Positions 1 to 12,200 of a DNA stretch of 64,000 nt are shown here, in pieces (position 1 is the stretch's first letter; every line of letters starts with the position of its first letter). Origin of the DNA: Stropharia rugosoannulata (taxonomy: Eukaryota > Basidiomycota > Agaricomycetes > Agaricales > Strophariaceae); NCBI GenBank assembly GCA_028532985.1, contig JANCIK010000011.1:2294001-2358000 (forward strand), read 5' to 3'. The translations under genes and the position numbers were made by a program. The notes beneath the pieces are model-generated. The model was not told the DNA's origin. It made no database searches and saw only the letters and a program-made list of their open reading frames with translations.

Positions 1-1488
1 ATCGTCTTTGCCTGATATTTCTTCGTAAGGCCAGAGAACAGCGCTTCATAGGAAAGAAGCACATACGTTTATTGTACAGGACCTTACCAATAAGATGAAA
101 GAGAGCTAAACTTTGCTCGCGCCTAGTGGTCGTCTCCATAATTAGAGTCGAACCCCGTTTGGAGGCTTTCGTCTTTTTGCCGGAGACCGCCATTACACAG
201 GAGAATTGCAAAGTCATTATGGCGTTGCGGATATCTCCATTAGAAGATTCTACAATGAGATCCAGGGCCTCTTTGGAAGGTGCCAAATTCGAGTGTGATT
301 CAGCAGAAGAAAAGTGATTATTGAGCATAGCTTGGAGGGCCTTGCGCATCAATGTTGGTGCCACAGGATTAAACCTAGGTGAATGGGTAAATTATTCGAA
401 TGAAGCCGGTGAGACGTGTATACTTACCCAATCTGAGTGACATATGGACCTGATAACAAGTCCTTGGATAGAACTGTGCGAACGTCAACCACTTGATTCC
501 TATCTCTTCCCCATCCACCATTTTCAGCTCGTCCCTCGTCTGCTACCTCACCACGCATACCTGCGTCACTAACAATAATGACCAGAGGCGTAGGAGGGTT
601 CGAGGGCAGCGATTGCACAAATGACTTCAACGCTTGATGGAACTGTGTTTGGGTCTGCAAATGCAATATGTTGGGCAGATCCTCAAGCAATATGATGTGT
701 CTTTTGGATTGGTGGTTCGATGAGCTTGAAAAAAGGTTGTTACAAGTAGCTGCGCGAGTTAGAAAGGCTTCAAATTTTGTGATGTGGCCTTCATATCCGT
801 CCGCAAGGGTGTCCGCGTCTGACATCGAGTTTCTCCACTCCAATATGTCGATGTCCATGTCTTTCGTGAGTACACGAATGGTACATGTCTTCCCGGCCCC
901 TGCAGGTCCAGTAAGCGCAAGAATGCGCTACTAAAGTTATGTATGAACCACACCACAATCAAAATATTGCAAGACGACTGACCCTGTATTTACGCAATCT
1001 ACCCGAGGGACCGCCGTCGAAAGCTTCACCTAGCCATTGTCGGACGCTCTCTACCTTTTTGACGTGTACAGCTAGTTCCGCCTAAATCATTGAGACATCA
1101 GAATCAAGCGATCAGAATACGGTATATACCTCTGACGTTGGCTGATATCTGTCGACCCAAAGATAATCCTCTTTAACTCGGTCAGCAAGGAGCTAATAGC
1201 ATTTACAATACAAACACACCAGCTTCGGGCGCTTCAGTGACTTCTTTAGCCTTTCCTTTCCCCTTCAATGGCAATAACTGCCGGGGTACAGAGCTCGGAA
1301 CTGACTGCGTAGAAAACTGGCGTTGGCGTGTCTTTAGAAAATAGTTTTTCAAGCATATTTTTGGGTCTGCTTACAGCTGATAGTGGATCAAGTCTCTTTG
1401 GATTTCGTTGCGACGGCATATGCGGCTCTCCATCGAGTTTAACGGTTCTCGGGCGAGACGCCTGTTTCTTTTGAGTCATAGGCGGCAT
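1..1488 (-). CDS. RAD17: Checkpoint clamp loader RAD17 (partial, 3' end outside window)
   Basis: AAA+ ATPase that pairs with RFC2-5 to load the 9-1-1 clamp at damaged DNA in the nucleus. Seen: ATG at 1488-1486 and a basic N-terminus. A first intron (strong gtaagc donor after 'DPLSA') restores a frame leading to 'DYLWVDRYQPTSE' and 'ELAVHVKKVERVRQWL', the RAD17 N-terminal signature. Next come Walker A 'TGPAGAGKT' (about 925-900), the family-specific Walker B form 'ILLEDLPN' (about 690) and 'NGDIRNAIMTLQF' (about 260-220). 'LFHLIGKVLYNKR' follows near 100-60. The intron at about 375-425 has a gtaagt donor. The C-terminal third is cut off by the window edge. It is divergent from the chromodomain gene. 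Family assignment is secure; exact exon ends are inferred. Confidence 0.93.
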
Positions 1489-1810
1489 TTTCACGACAGT
1501 TTGAGAGCGAAATATGTTTCAATATGCCTTATTGCAGTCGTTGAGGGCGTTGTAATACACGTGTTAAGCAGTGATAACGTTGAAGTCTGGGGAAGGATTG
1601 AAAGGAAATCAAAAGGAAACGCAAAGGAAACGCGTCGGTGGCTTTAGCGTTAGCAGGTGTGAGATTACCTAATCATTCTATTCTTGGTTTGTTGTTGATC
1701 AGCGACGCTCACAACGTCTTGCTCACTACGTTTGAACTTTGCCACATCTAGACCTCAATTTCTGCGTCGCCTGTCGGACCTCCACGGACTAGCTTTTCCT
1801 CCGAGGTACT
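1489..1810. promoter_or_regulatory. Divergent intergenic region RAD17 / chromodomain gene
   Basis: This 322-bp spacer lies between two start codons facing away from each other, so it must hold both promoters. No convincing TATA box was found. It holds no open frame with coding features. A shared bidirectional promoter is an inference from the geometry. Confidence 0.5.
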
Positions 1811-4800
1811 ATGCCTGATTCGGAAGCAGAGGCTTCTGAGATATCTCTGTCTTCACCGTCGCAGAAGTTTATACCGCAAGACGACGACGACGAGACGCTA
1901 TGGGAAGTCATAGAAATCACTGGGGAGAAAGGAAACACGTACAAGGTAAAATGGAAAGGCACAGACCCGAAAACGATGAAGCCGTGGCCTCAAAGCTGGG
2001 TAAACAAAGCAGACTGCACGGACGACCTTGTTAGGGAATGGAAGCTTAAACAAAAGCTAAAGGCAAAAGGCAGGAGCTGTAAGCCACTCTTGCATTTTAA
2101 ATGGTCGGGGCACTTACTGATTGAGCGCTATAGCTGTGAAAGGACGCGCCTCTACGGCTTCGAAGAAAACGACACGCGATTCCACATCGACGGTTGGCAC
2201 CTCTAATACCAAACGCCCATCCGGTTCAAATTCGAAGACGATGCGTCTTTCTACATCTACAACAGGCACAGCTGTGACAGAAAAAACTGCTCGCCGGTCT
2301 AGTCTCGTGCCCGTGATACCAAAATCCTCAACGAGAAAATCCAAGGCCAATAGTGCCCACCGTATTGATGACGATGACGTCGAACCATCGCATGTAACTG
2401 GAAAGGGAAAGAAGCGCAAACTCGAAGATGCTACGAGCGCTAATTCGTCCACAAATCAAGTACAAAGACATATCTCTGTCGATGTAAATGTGGACCCGGA
2501 AGGCGAGGTGATAACCAAGAAGCCCCGAGGTCGGCCACGTAAAAAGAGAAAGGTTCAAATAGAAATTAGTGAAGTGGAATCAGAGTTGGAAGATGGTATG
2601 GACGACCGCAACAACATCCTTAAGCGGACCAAACAAAAGCAGGAGAGTTTCACTGGAAAAATCTCTGTTCCAGAAGAGAAAGGGGTCGAAGAGGAAGAAG
2701 AAGAAAGAATGGTCGAAGACGTACTTTCACAACCAAGCCCCCGATCTCCAGAGTTCAACATCGATGACATCTACGTACAAAGCGAGCATAGCGATTTATC
2801 CCGCATATCACCACCGAAGGACAAGGGCAAAGGAAAGGCGAGGGAGGTAGCACACTCTGTCCAAGAGTCACCTATTCCTATAAAAATCGGACCACCTGCG
2901 CGGCTAACGAAGAAGGGTAAAGGAACTAAATCAACGAGGGCATCCCGCACCACTACCGGGCACGTATCACGGTCCAGCTCGCCTCCTAGTCCGGACGCGC
3001 TTACCTCAAATAACGGGGCAAGGTCCCGTCTGCCAACCGAGGAACGATCTATCTTTTGGGACGGTCCTATTGATGATCTGCAGTATCCAGTGTATGAACC
3101 TGACCTCTCACCTGCCGCTCTTGAGCGTCTAGCACAGTTCGATGAAGAGGTAATGGGGATACCCAGAATACGAAGTACAGTTGCCACAGCTGCTCCCGGG
3201 CCGTCGAATACCCTTGCACATGCAACGATTGGATACCCACTATCTAAAGATCATACAACATTGTCTGTGAATGATCAAAAACCGAAAACAGCGACGAATG
3301 GCAGGCCTACTTCCAGTACACCTCAAGCTAGTGGACCTGGACCAGAGACAATCAAATCTAGAACAAAGCCAGCTTCTGCTGCAGTAGCAACAACTAACGC
3401 TAGAGAATCATTGTCGCGCCCTGCTAAGCCACCTCCCGAAATCATCCCTGAAACGGACTTTTCTCAATCACAATCGCAAGAAAATGATATAGGCCAACCG
3501 GGTCCGCCAGCTATACATCCCTCCAAGCCCCAGTCTAAATCATCTTCTCCTTCGAACAAACAGGATCGGGCGGCGAAAACTAAGAAGTTTGGCCCAATAC
3601 CGCAACTTTCGCCTTCCGTTTTCCACCCTCACCTTCCCCGCCCCTCTCCACTTCTCTCAGAGGATATTTCAGAGGAGCTTAGTCAATCGAAGCATCCAAC
3701 AGCCAGAACGGGCAAGAGATCGGGCAATAACACTGAGGAGGAGGATGTGCCCCATAGCTCGATTGAACAGTTCGACACCCCCGAGAAGCGGCCTCGGAAG
3801 CCTGGCGTCATCATGGCGCCCAAGGAAGGTACCATAGTAGCTCAAAGCAAGCAGCGGGAGACGTCGGAGGTGTGGGATTCGAACATCATGCGGCGTGGGC
3901 GGGAGCTGGCGGAGGCAGCAAGGCAGCGGGAGCAAACTTCGCCAAAGAAGAAAAAGAGCCTGCATGAGGTGGTAGCACAGACACGGGCGCAGAGAAACGC
4001 AGCGCCGGACGTGGGGGATGAGCGGCCGCCTCCATCGTCAATACCTGAGGAAAACGAGCGAGATCTGGCGGGCACGTCGACAGAGGTCGTCCCATCAGCG
4101 TCCGAGCCGCAAGTTACGATGGATACGGACGACAGGACGTTCCTCGAAATGGAGCGCGCATACGTTGATCTGAGTGGCGGGACTCAGGAGACTCAAGATG
4201 ATTCGATGGATCAAGACAACGCGGTACCCGTGGACCCTATCCTGTTGCGCCACGAAGAGGAGGAGTCGACGCAGGATATAATGGCGGAGATACGGGAGCA
4301 CGAGGAGAAACAGCTTCGCCTGCATCAAGACAAGATGGACGGTGTTATTGAAGGGAATCCTTCTGACCAGCCTCCCGCATCTGAATCAAACCGTGCGATT
4401 CCCAATACTGAACCAAAGGCTAACAGCCCACCTCCCCCTGTCGAAAAGATTCCAGAAAAGGTCAGTATCAAAGTGAGTTTATTGATCAGCTTGCCTATTT
4501 TTTCTGTAGGTTTCTATGGATCCTACACTTGCCACCAGTGTGCCTGCACCCCGCATGACGCGTGCCCGTTCAAGATCTCAAACACCTCTTCCTCCGGCCG
4601 CCCCTCGACCACCCTCTCGTGCGAGCGGCAGAGGCGCAAAAACCGCCAAGATTGGAACTAGTGCTGTCGTCCCACCTACTATACCCGAGATAACTGAAGT
4701 AAGCTGAATGCAGACATGTCATGTTTAATACTTATACTCGCGCAGATCGACACGGGAGTAACTCAGAGGTTGATGTCGGAAATGGCTGAATTGCAGGCAC

Positions 4801-5684
4801 AGTTAGCTGCCGAACGAGCGAAGAATGCTGAAATTTTGATGGAGAAGGCGAAGGCGGTTCAAGAAACGCAGGCTGCTATCGATCAAACCGCAAAGCTAAA
4901 GGCCGATCATGATGCTGCCCGGCTCGCATGGGAGGATGAAAAACTGCATCTCACGGTCCAACTGGACTCTGCGCGGAAAGCCCAGGCGTCAGCGGATAAG
5001 GATGTCGATTTCTTCCGCGAACAATATGCCAAAGCATCTGGCTTCGTCACCTCAGTCCGCGAAGAAAACAAGGACCTAGAAAAGCGAATCAAGATCGCTG
5101 AGGACCAAACGCAGACGGGGGTCAATCTTGTCAAGGCGACGTTTGAGCTGCGGTGCAAGACGCTCGAGGAGGACCTCAAGTCGTGGCGCAGGATGGCTGA
5201 ATTCCTGATCGAAAAGGACCGCCGGACAGATAATGACACGATGCGAAAGCGGGCGGCGGAAGAGCCAGAGCTGCGTGCGCTGTGCCAGCGACAAGCTGCA
5301 TTCTACGCGAAAGCCCAAGGGCGTATTTTTGAACTGGAGACCCAATTAGAGGAAAGTCGGCGGGAGCATGCTGATCTGGAGTCGGACTGCCATCAACTTA
5401 AAGGCGAGGTAACGAGGCTGGCTGTCGAGCTGAGCGAAGCGACCACGAAGCTCGAGCGCATAGGGCGCGCAGATGAGTACGGCAATACGAGTCTCGATGA
5501 AACGGAAAATGCGCATGAATTTGTGTATCGCTGTAGATGGCGTTCGGAGCAAAATGTGCCATGTCGTGATGTATTTACTACGATTTCGGTGTGTTCATCC
5601 CTCGCTTTTTGTCTATACAGCTGAACGCAATATCTACAGGAACTGGAACAGCATCTATTGTCACCTGGAGGACATCTACACTGA
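1811..5684 (+). CDS. Chromodomain / AT-hook / coiled-coil / C2H2-like nuclear protein
   Basis: Five exons give one 1,223-residue frame: 1811-2078, 2134-4460, 4510-4698, 4746-5588 and 5640-5684 (lengths sum to a multiple of three). Domains in order: an acidic N-terminus; a chromodomain (about residues 30-85, 'WEVIEITGEKGNTYKVKWKG' with a later W and 'DLVREW'), expected to read methylated histone tails; an AT-hook 'KKPRGRPRKKRK' near residue 220; a long Ser/Pro-rich disordered middle; and a coiled coil (about 930-1170). The last intron must be removed to complete a C-terminal finger-like motif, C-x9-C-x12-H-x6-H. The role is inferred to be chromatin reading or scaffolding. I know of no named orthologue. 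An alternative donor at 4473 for intron 2 keeps the frame. Confidence is high that this is one gene and moderate for the finger. Confidence 0.85.
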
Positions 5685-5905
5685 GCTAGAACCCCAACTG
5701 TATTGTTAGATTTTTTGTATATTGATAATGTAAAGCAGCATACGCGGAGCAGATTGGTGCACAAACCGTTCCACCATCCACCTTTGTGAGCACATTTCAA
5801 GTCAATACTGGTGTCATTTTGGAGGTAGATATCGGTTTGTCGCATAAATATGCCATGTACTAAATATACAGAGTTCCATAGTAGTCCAATCCTGAGGTAG
5901 TTGCA

Positions 5906-7150
5906 TCATGCAATAGTGCAGTTTTCCGGGTCGCCTAGTCCACCAGCGGTATCGAATCCTGGAGGAAGCGTTCCCATAATCTCCGTTGGCGGTGTACCAT
6001 ATGATTGCATCTAGAGGCTTAATTTTAGTGGACGATCGGAAGGGAGATAGGGCGGTATGCACCTCGCTCATGAGGTCGACGATTTGCTTGTTGTCATCGG
6101 CGTTGGTATCAGTGTAGGTACTTTTGTCGAAGACGGCAAGAATCTTTTTTACGCAGGATAACTGGTTTTCATACCGTGTCTTGTCTTCGTCAGAAAGAGG
6201 TGCCGGGGGATTCGCTAGATAGCCAGGGAACTGATACAATAATTTTAATGTAATTGTCCAAGCCAATTAAACTGTACTTACACCGTCTGCCAGTTCCTTC
6301 AGAGGTTCATAGAGCACATCTTTACTCATTAGCTGACCCATCATCTTCTCGAGGAAGCCTGCAAGTTCAGTTTCATCTTCGCCTTCACCGAGCCCCAGAT
6401 CGCCCAGAGATTGTAGCAGTGCCTCGAGCGATTCTGGAGACGGTGCAGCGCCAGGTGTACCAGAGGATCCCTGCCATAGACATTAAAAGTTCTGATCTAT
6501 GTAGAATGAACCAATGAAGCAGAGACCCACCTGTAATTTGGATTCGTTTTCCTTCATCTTATTCATAGCTTGCTTGATCTTCTCTTGGAACCCACCTGCC
6601 GCGCCTTTGTCGCCGGCCAGTCCTTCCAGGCCATCCTCTCCAAGGTTTCCGTCCATGCCCTCGACAAGCATGGCCTCCCATGCCGCTTTTAGTGCCCGTG
6701 CCCGCTCGTCCTGCGTCGAGTCATCGCTTGCGGCGTCGCGCGGGGGTAAGCCTGCCTCGCCCGCAATCTCGCGCATGAGGTTCTCCATGCCCTCCGCGAG
6801 CTCGCGCGCAAAGTCGTCCTCGTCCGCCTCGGTTGTCGAGTCAAGATTGCGCCCTGAGCCAGGCACCGAGTGGGGCGGCGCGTCGACGCGGGTGTTCGTG
6901 CGCGGCCGTCCAAATGAGCCGGTCATCGCAGCGGACGGGGGCGGAGGCGGGGGCGATGTCAATGGTGATGCAGGTGTATGCGATGAGGCAGATGGACTAG
7001 CGACTGCGGGGTTGAATTGCGAGAGCACATCTGAAGAGAATGTCGCCTCAGATTTCAGTGTCTGTGTCCGAGGCCAGCGAGCATACCGTCGAGTTCATCA
7101 AGATCCTCTTCGGGATCGACATGTAGTTTCTGTGGTTTGGATGAAGACAT
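5906..7150 (-). CDS. PEX19: Peroxisomal membrane protein import receptor PEX19
   Basis: Cytosolic chaperone and receptor that delivers peroxisomal membrane proteins to PEX3. Exons on the minus strand: 7150-7087, 7030-6531, 6470-6282, 6230-6063 and 6010-5906, encoding 341 residues. Seen: N-terminal 'DPEEDLDELDDVLSQF', the PEX3-binding region, which forms only after removal of the 56-nt first intron; central 'FARELAEGMENLMREIA'; 'LADGFPGYLANPP'; and the tail 'YGTPPTEIMGTLPPGF' ending in CTIA, a farnesylation CaaX box. All family landmarks are present and in frame, so the gene looks functional. Its 3' end faces the chromodomain gene across about 220 bp. Confidence 0.97.
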
Positions 7151-7740
7151 TTCTGCAGGAGGAGGAGAAGGTTCGTTCACGGACGATGCCCAAGTTGAAT
7201 GAACGAAGTAAAGGAGGTAGTGAAGGCACTGATCAAGCTCAAATGGTAGATATTAATTACGATAGAGGTGACAGCCCCTATAAACGGTTAGCCGGTAACG
7301 GTTTACCGGGTTATACGAGTATGGATTTGTTGCAGTATTTTATGGTTTCACGCAGTTTGATGAACTATTGTCTCTGATTTTGTGAGGTTATTTTCCACCA
7401 AATGAAAGAGGCCTACAAACGGATTGCCAATTGATTGACAGACCGAGGCTTGGTAGTGTTTATTATAGTTATTTCTCGTTTCCCGCATTTCTCACTGGAA
7501 ATAATGCATGAATAATGCAATCTCAATGGGGCAAATGCCCAGCCACCGCCGCAGACTTGTATCTCAGTACATATTATATTAATGAGCACTGTATCCAAGT
7601 GAAAGCTAGAACTAACACGATGTTTATCCGAACGTCGACGGAATATCTGGCCATCATGCGCGGCCTTGGGAATCGAACTATGAGCAGATGGGTTGCAAAA
7701 GAAATACCCCTATAGAGGCTAACAGTCAATAGGTATACAA
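7151..7740. other. Intergenic, upstream of PEX19
   Basis: No supported gene. The stretch presumably holds the PEX19 promoter. A minus-strand run resembling a tRNA T-loop near 7670 has no matching stems. Confidence 0.4.
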
Positions 7741-7843
7741 GTCGGTATCGATTAGGGGTTAAATCACCTCGTTGTGGCTGTGCTATCGAAACATCGAATC
7801 ACGTGACTCCGAGGAGCCGCTGGTTCGATTCCAGCTACCGACA
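7741..7843 (+). tRNA. tRNA-His (GTG) with a 31-nt intron
   Basis: Cloverleaf read by eye. Acceptor stem GTCGGTA/TACCGAC (7741-7747, 7836-7842) has seven perfect pairs. D stem is GATT/AATC (7750-7753, 7762-7765) with loop AGGGGTTA. Anticodon stem is CCTCG/CGAGG (7767-7771, 7810-7814). The anticodon loop is TTGTGG..C with GTG at 7774-7776. The T arm is GCTGG-TTCGATT-CCAGC (7819-7835). A 31-nt intron (about 7778-7808) sits just 3' of the base after the anticodon, the canonical eukaryotic position. The variable loop is four bases, one fewer than usual for tRNA-His. Discriminator base is A at 7843. The extra G-1 would be added after transcription, as in other eukaryotes. Confidence 0.9.
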
Positions 7844-8040
7844 ATATTTAATTATTTTTGCTTCAAACGACTGGTTCAATTCCAGCTACCGACAAATTTG
7901 AAGTAATTTTTACACTTGTTCAATTTCTACTACCGACAAATTTCTCTTTTTTTTCGTTCAAAAGGCTGGTTCCATTCCAGCTACTGACAAATTGTCACCA
8001 AACACCTCTGTGCCGCTGGTTCGATTCCTGCTTCCGACAA
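7819..8040 (+). repeat. Tandem array of tRNA-His T-arm/acceptor tails
   Basis: The last 25 bases of the tRNA (T arm, acceptor strand, then CAA) recur after the gene at about 7870-7895, 7916-7939, 7965-7990 and 8015-8040. Counting the tRNA itself there are five units, starting 51, 44, 51 and 50 bp apart. The B-box cores are GGTTCGATTCC, GGTTCAATTCC, TGTTCAATTTC, GGTTCCATTCC and GGTTCGATTCC. The tRNA copy and copies 2 and 3 are followed by T runs; the last two copies are not followed by a clear one. The 5' tRNA half is absent from every repeat, so these are not whole tRNA genes. A sixth, very degenerate trace may follow at 8050-8075. Confidence 0.85.
7855..7859 (+). terminator. Pol III terminator of tRNA-His
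   Basis: A run of five T residues begins 12 nt after the tRNA 3' end, a normal Pol III stop signal. Confidence 0.6.
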
Positions 8041-9234
8041 ATGAATTGACTTGAATCGGGCTACCAATTTTTTCTCTCTTTTAAAAATTACACTGGTATG
8101 TATGTTAGAGGATTCTCTTTGCTATCTACAATTATTCTCATTTATTGTTGATGTCGGAGCCTGGGAGCTAGCTCCGACGAGCTCCGACGACCCGACAAGT
8201 CGAAACTCTACTCACCCAATCCATTTTTCATGCTGGTGTCGTGTAATATTCGCTCTCAGTTCTCTTTCACTGTCCATTAAACAATTGCGTTGACGACATT
8301 GGATGCTACGGCGAGCTACCTTGAGGATGAAACCCACCCTATGCGGGGTCCGGATTTGAGCCGCACAAAGAGGCCAAATGACCATATACCACTTGACGCA
8401 GCATCATGATATGCTCTCCAACCTATCACTACGAACACACCAGATCCATCATGCGTGGATGTGCGTTATCGCGTCATTTCACCGGCCAATGCACCTACAG
8501 CTTCTATGAAGTTTCTAGATAGCCTTCCGAGTCTGATTTGGCCAGTGTATGACCATGCGGCTCAATGTGTACGACTCCTACGGTCATTTCTGTCGTGACC
8601 TGCTGCTCATCGACTGCATATGATCAGTGATCATACCGCACATGGATGGAAGGGATCGTTGCTTCGTCTACTTGGTGCATATCTGCTGACTCGGGTCAAC
8701 TGTATGCGACCATAAAGTCAACTATTCGCGGAAAATCCTCAACTCAATGCGCTCGACGCACTAAATATTTCGTCGGCTTTTCTACGCAAAATTGTCGAGA
8801 ACTTGCTAATCAAGCATCCGGGCGGGATCCACAGACACTGCCTGCGCGGAAGCCATATTTTTGCACACGGACATAACGGAACTGGAACGACATGGTAGAG
8901 GTAGATGTGTCGTGTCAACAGGACGTCCGAATGGCCCAAATATGGAGACTAGTTCATTGTATGTGAATCTACAAATTTGGATCCGATATCTTACTATTGG
9001 AAAGCTATTAGCAGCAACATTATTTTGGAAACTGTTCAAAGAACTTTTATTCGACCTTGATCAGCTGGCGCTGGTTGCCTTGAACGCCAGACGATTTACC
9101 AGATGACGCACTGACGCCATTTGCGACCCGCATCCAAGTACATCCGGTGACATTCGCACTCGCTCTTCCTGCATGCTGCGCTATGCAGTCTTGACACGCC
9201 ATCTGATGCGTATTACATCTCAAAAGTTCTCCTT
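8041..9234. other. Intergenic
   Basis: No gene supported. A short direct repeat (gagct/ccgacgagctccgacgac) occurs near 8165-8200. The longest open frames lack splice or homology support. Confidence 0.4.
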
Positions 9235-9240
9235 TGAAGA

Positions 9241-9246
9241 TATAAA
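9241..9246 (+). promoter_or_regulatory. TATA-like box of the GH55 gene
   Basis: TATAAA lies 41 bp before the GH55 start codon, a spacing common in fungi. Assignment rests on position and sequence only. Confidence 0.35.
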
Positions 9247-9281
9247 GAGCTTCTTCAAGCTCTTTCTTTATTGCAGCCGCA

Positions 9282-12200
9282 ATGCACCTCTTGCAAACGC
9301 TACTGCGAGCAGCAAGCGTCATCTTGACGCTGGCAACATGCGCTTCCGCTCTAGGCACTTCGTGTACCGCGCCTCTGGGTGCTGGTACTTCAGGCCCTAA
9401 CGATCCCTTTTGGATGCAAACTATCAAGCATCAGGGAAAGGCGCCGTACAACTCCAACGGTGCTAGCTACACCGTGTTCAGAAATGTCAAGGTATGTTTC
9501 TCTTTAAAGTTCTAGTTTTACTGAAATACACCAAGAGCTAATAGGATTACGGTGCTGTGGGAGATGGTGTGCACGACGACACCACAGCTATCAAGTATGC
9601 GTTCGCAATAAATCTTGGTCACTACTCTCCTTGACATGTACTCTAGCTCAGCTATCTCTGCACAAGGGCGATGTGGATTGAACTGTGGATCCTCCACGTC
9701 TGTCTCTATGTCATTTTGTCGCTTTCTTAACGATTAACATTGATTTCAGGGTCTCTCCAGCTGTTGTTTTCTTCCCGCAAGGGTGCATACATTCGGTTTT
9801 GATGTCGCCCATTTGTACTCACTTCTTTCCAGAACCTACCTAATCTCTTCTCCAATTATACCATTCTACTACACCCAACTCATCGGAGACGCCAAAGTCC
9901 CACCGACCCTCCTGGCAGCCTCTACCTTCAGCGGCATGGCCGTGATCGGTAGAATATTTGTCGACCTTCGGCGCAGCGACGTGACTAATCCATATCTACA
10001 CAGATGCTGATCCATACATTCCAGGTGGCGGCGGATCCCAGTACTGGGTGAACCAAGACAACTTGTAAGGCTGCTTCCTGTGTTCATACTTGATAAAGCT
10101 GAGTATGGTACAGTTTCCGCTCAGTGAGGAACTTCGTTATCGATGTTACACGGTGAGTAGTGCGGATATATCCGTGTATTCCAAGCTGACAGAATACGTG
10201 AACAGGGTACCTGCGACAAACTCCCAAGGAACTGGAATCCACTGGCAGGTGTCCCAAGCTACCTCGCTAATGAACATTGTCGTTCAAATGTCCACTGCGT
10301 CAAATACCGCGCACCAGGGCATCTGGATGGAGAATGGAAGGTAAGGTCCACGAGCCGGTCGTCATCTCTAAAATATCTCAAATGATGCCCATATCAGCGG
10401 CGGTTATATGGGCGATCTCGTCTTTAATGGCGGTAAGTTTATCTTTTGTCTATACATACCATTCCTGATATCACCCACAGGTAAATTTGGAATTTGGGGA
10501 GGAAACCAGCAGTAAGCCGATGAGTGTGAAATGAAAGACCTTTAAATGCTCACCACGGTTGTATTCTAGATTCACCCTGAGAAACGTCACCGTAAACAAC
10601 GCGCAGACAGGTATTTACGCATTGTGGAACTGGGGTGAGTGCACATTCTACATATAACCTTCGATCTAAGCATAAAATCCAGGATGGACGTACCAGCAGA
10701 TAACTTTTAACAACTGTCAGGTTGGATTTGATATCGCTACGGGTGGGCTCTCGAATAGCGATCAAGTGCGTTGATACAATACCAAATGATAGTCTCTAAC
10801 TGCCCTCCTTCCAGACCGCCGGTGCGCTTGCAATCATTGACTCTGTCGCGACAAATACACCAATCTTCGCGCGCACATCGCAGGCCAGCGGGGGCTCCCT
10901 CGCAGGCTCGCTTGTTTTGAACAACATCAAGCTCAACAACGTCCCCGTCGCTGTCGGCGTCGTGGGTGGCGCGACCGTCCTTGCTGGGGGGACCACGACC
11001 ATCTCGTCTTGGGGCCAGGGTAACGTATACAAGGGTACTTCTGGTACGGGCACGTTCACGCAGGGCAGTATCCCCGCGCCGACGAAGGCGTCCAGCCTAC
11101 TCGACTCGAGCGGGCGTATCGTCGGCCGCACGCACCCGCAGTACGCGGCCTATGCGGCGAGCCAGTTCGTCAGCGTGCGCGATAATGGCGCGGTCGGCGA
11201 TGGTGTCACAGACGACACGGCTGCGATCCAGAAGGTGCTGAACGAGGTGTGTTAACCTTTTATATTATACCAACGCTGGTGGCTGTGATAGCTTACGCAT
11301 ATTGTCATTAGTTTTCGGGCTGCAAAATCATCTTTTTCGATGCGGGCGTGTACGTTATCACGAGCACAGTGACTATCCCTGCGGGCACACAGATGGTTGG
11401 CGAGGCGTGGACTGTCCTAGCCGCGAAAGGTGCCACGTTCGCTAGCCAGAGCAACCCCACACCCGTCTTCAAAGTTGGGGCCACCTCTGGCGTCCAGGGT
11501 GTTTTGGAGATTACGGACTTCTTGTTCACGACTATCGGCCCTGGTAGGTTTAAAGCAATCACCTTTAATGTATAGCTTTAATCCTTCGCATACAGTCCCC
11601 GGTGCCATTCTGGTGGAATGGAATGTCCATGACCCCGCGGGTACTCAAGCAGCTGCTGGAATGTGGGACACCCACGTCCGACTCGGCGGTGCGGTGGGGA
11701 CGAACATGCAGGCGAGCAACTGCCCATCCAGCGGGTCGGGAGGCACGACCGCGTGCTCGGCGGCATTCTTGAGTCTGCACATAACCTCCCAGGCATCTGC
11801 ATATCTAGAGGTGAGCGCGTCAGAACCCTCCTCATCAGACTTCCGCTTAACTGTTTGCATAAATGATAGGGCACTTGGATCTGGCTCGCGGACCACGATT
11901 TGGATAGCTCTGGCAATGGGCAGTTAACTATCTATTCGGGACGCGGGCTGCTCTCCGAATCCCAGGGCCCTGTATGGCTCATCGGAACCGCAGGTAAGTT
12001 TGTTTCTTTTATATGCGTGTATTAACCAAGTATATGCTAACATCATCGTCTAGTTGAACATCACGCAATGTACCAGTACCATGTTGTCAATGCGGCGAAC
12101 CACTACATGGGACTCATTCAGACAGAAACAGTATGTATTTCCTTCGGCAGCCCTATCAACATTTACTTAAATGCATATACTATCTTAGCCCTATTACCAA

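Noticed and set aside
1280..1310. 28-nt intron in RAD17 exon 1
   Set aside because: Too short. A longer intron with a strong gtaagc donor just after 'DPLSA' restores the same frame.
2114..2452. Antisense open frames within the chromodomain gene and many like them
   Set aside because: Shadow frames of a well-supported spliced gene.
6514..7377. 287-codon plus-strand frame over PEX19
   Set aside because: Antisense to the unambiguous PEX19 exons; low-complexity Ser/Ala/Arg text.
7655..7700. tRNA T-loop-like text on the minus strand (gttcgattccc)
   Set aside because: The flanking bases do not form a T stem, and no acceptor or D stem could be matched.
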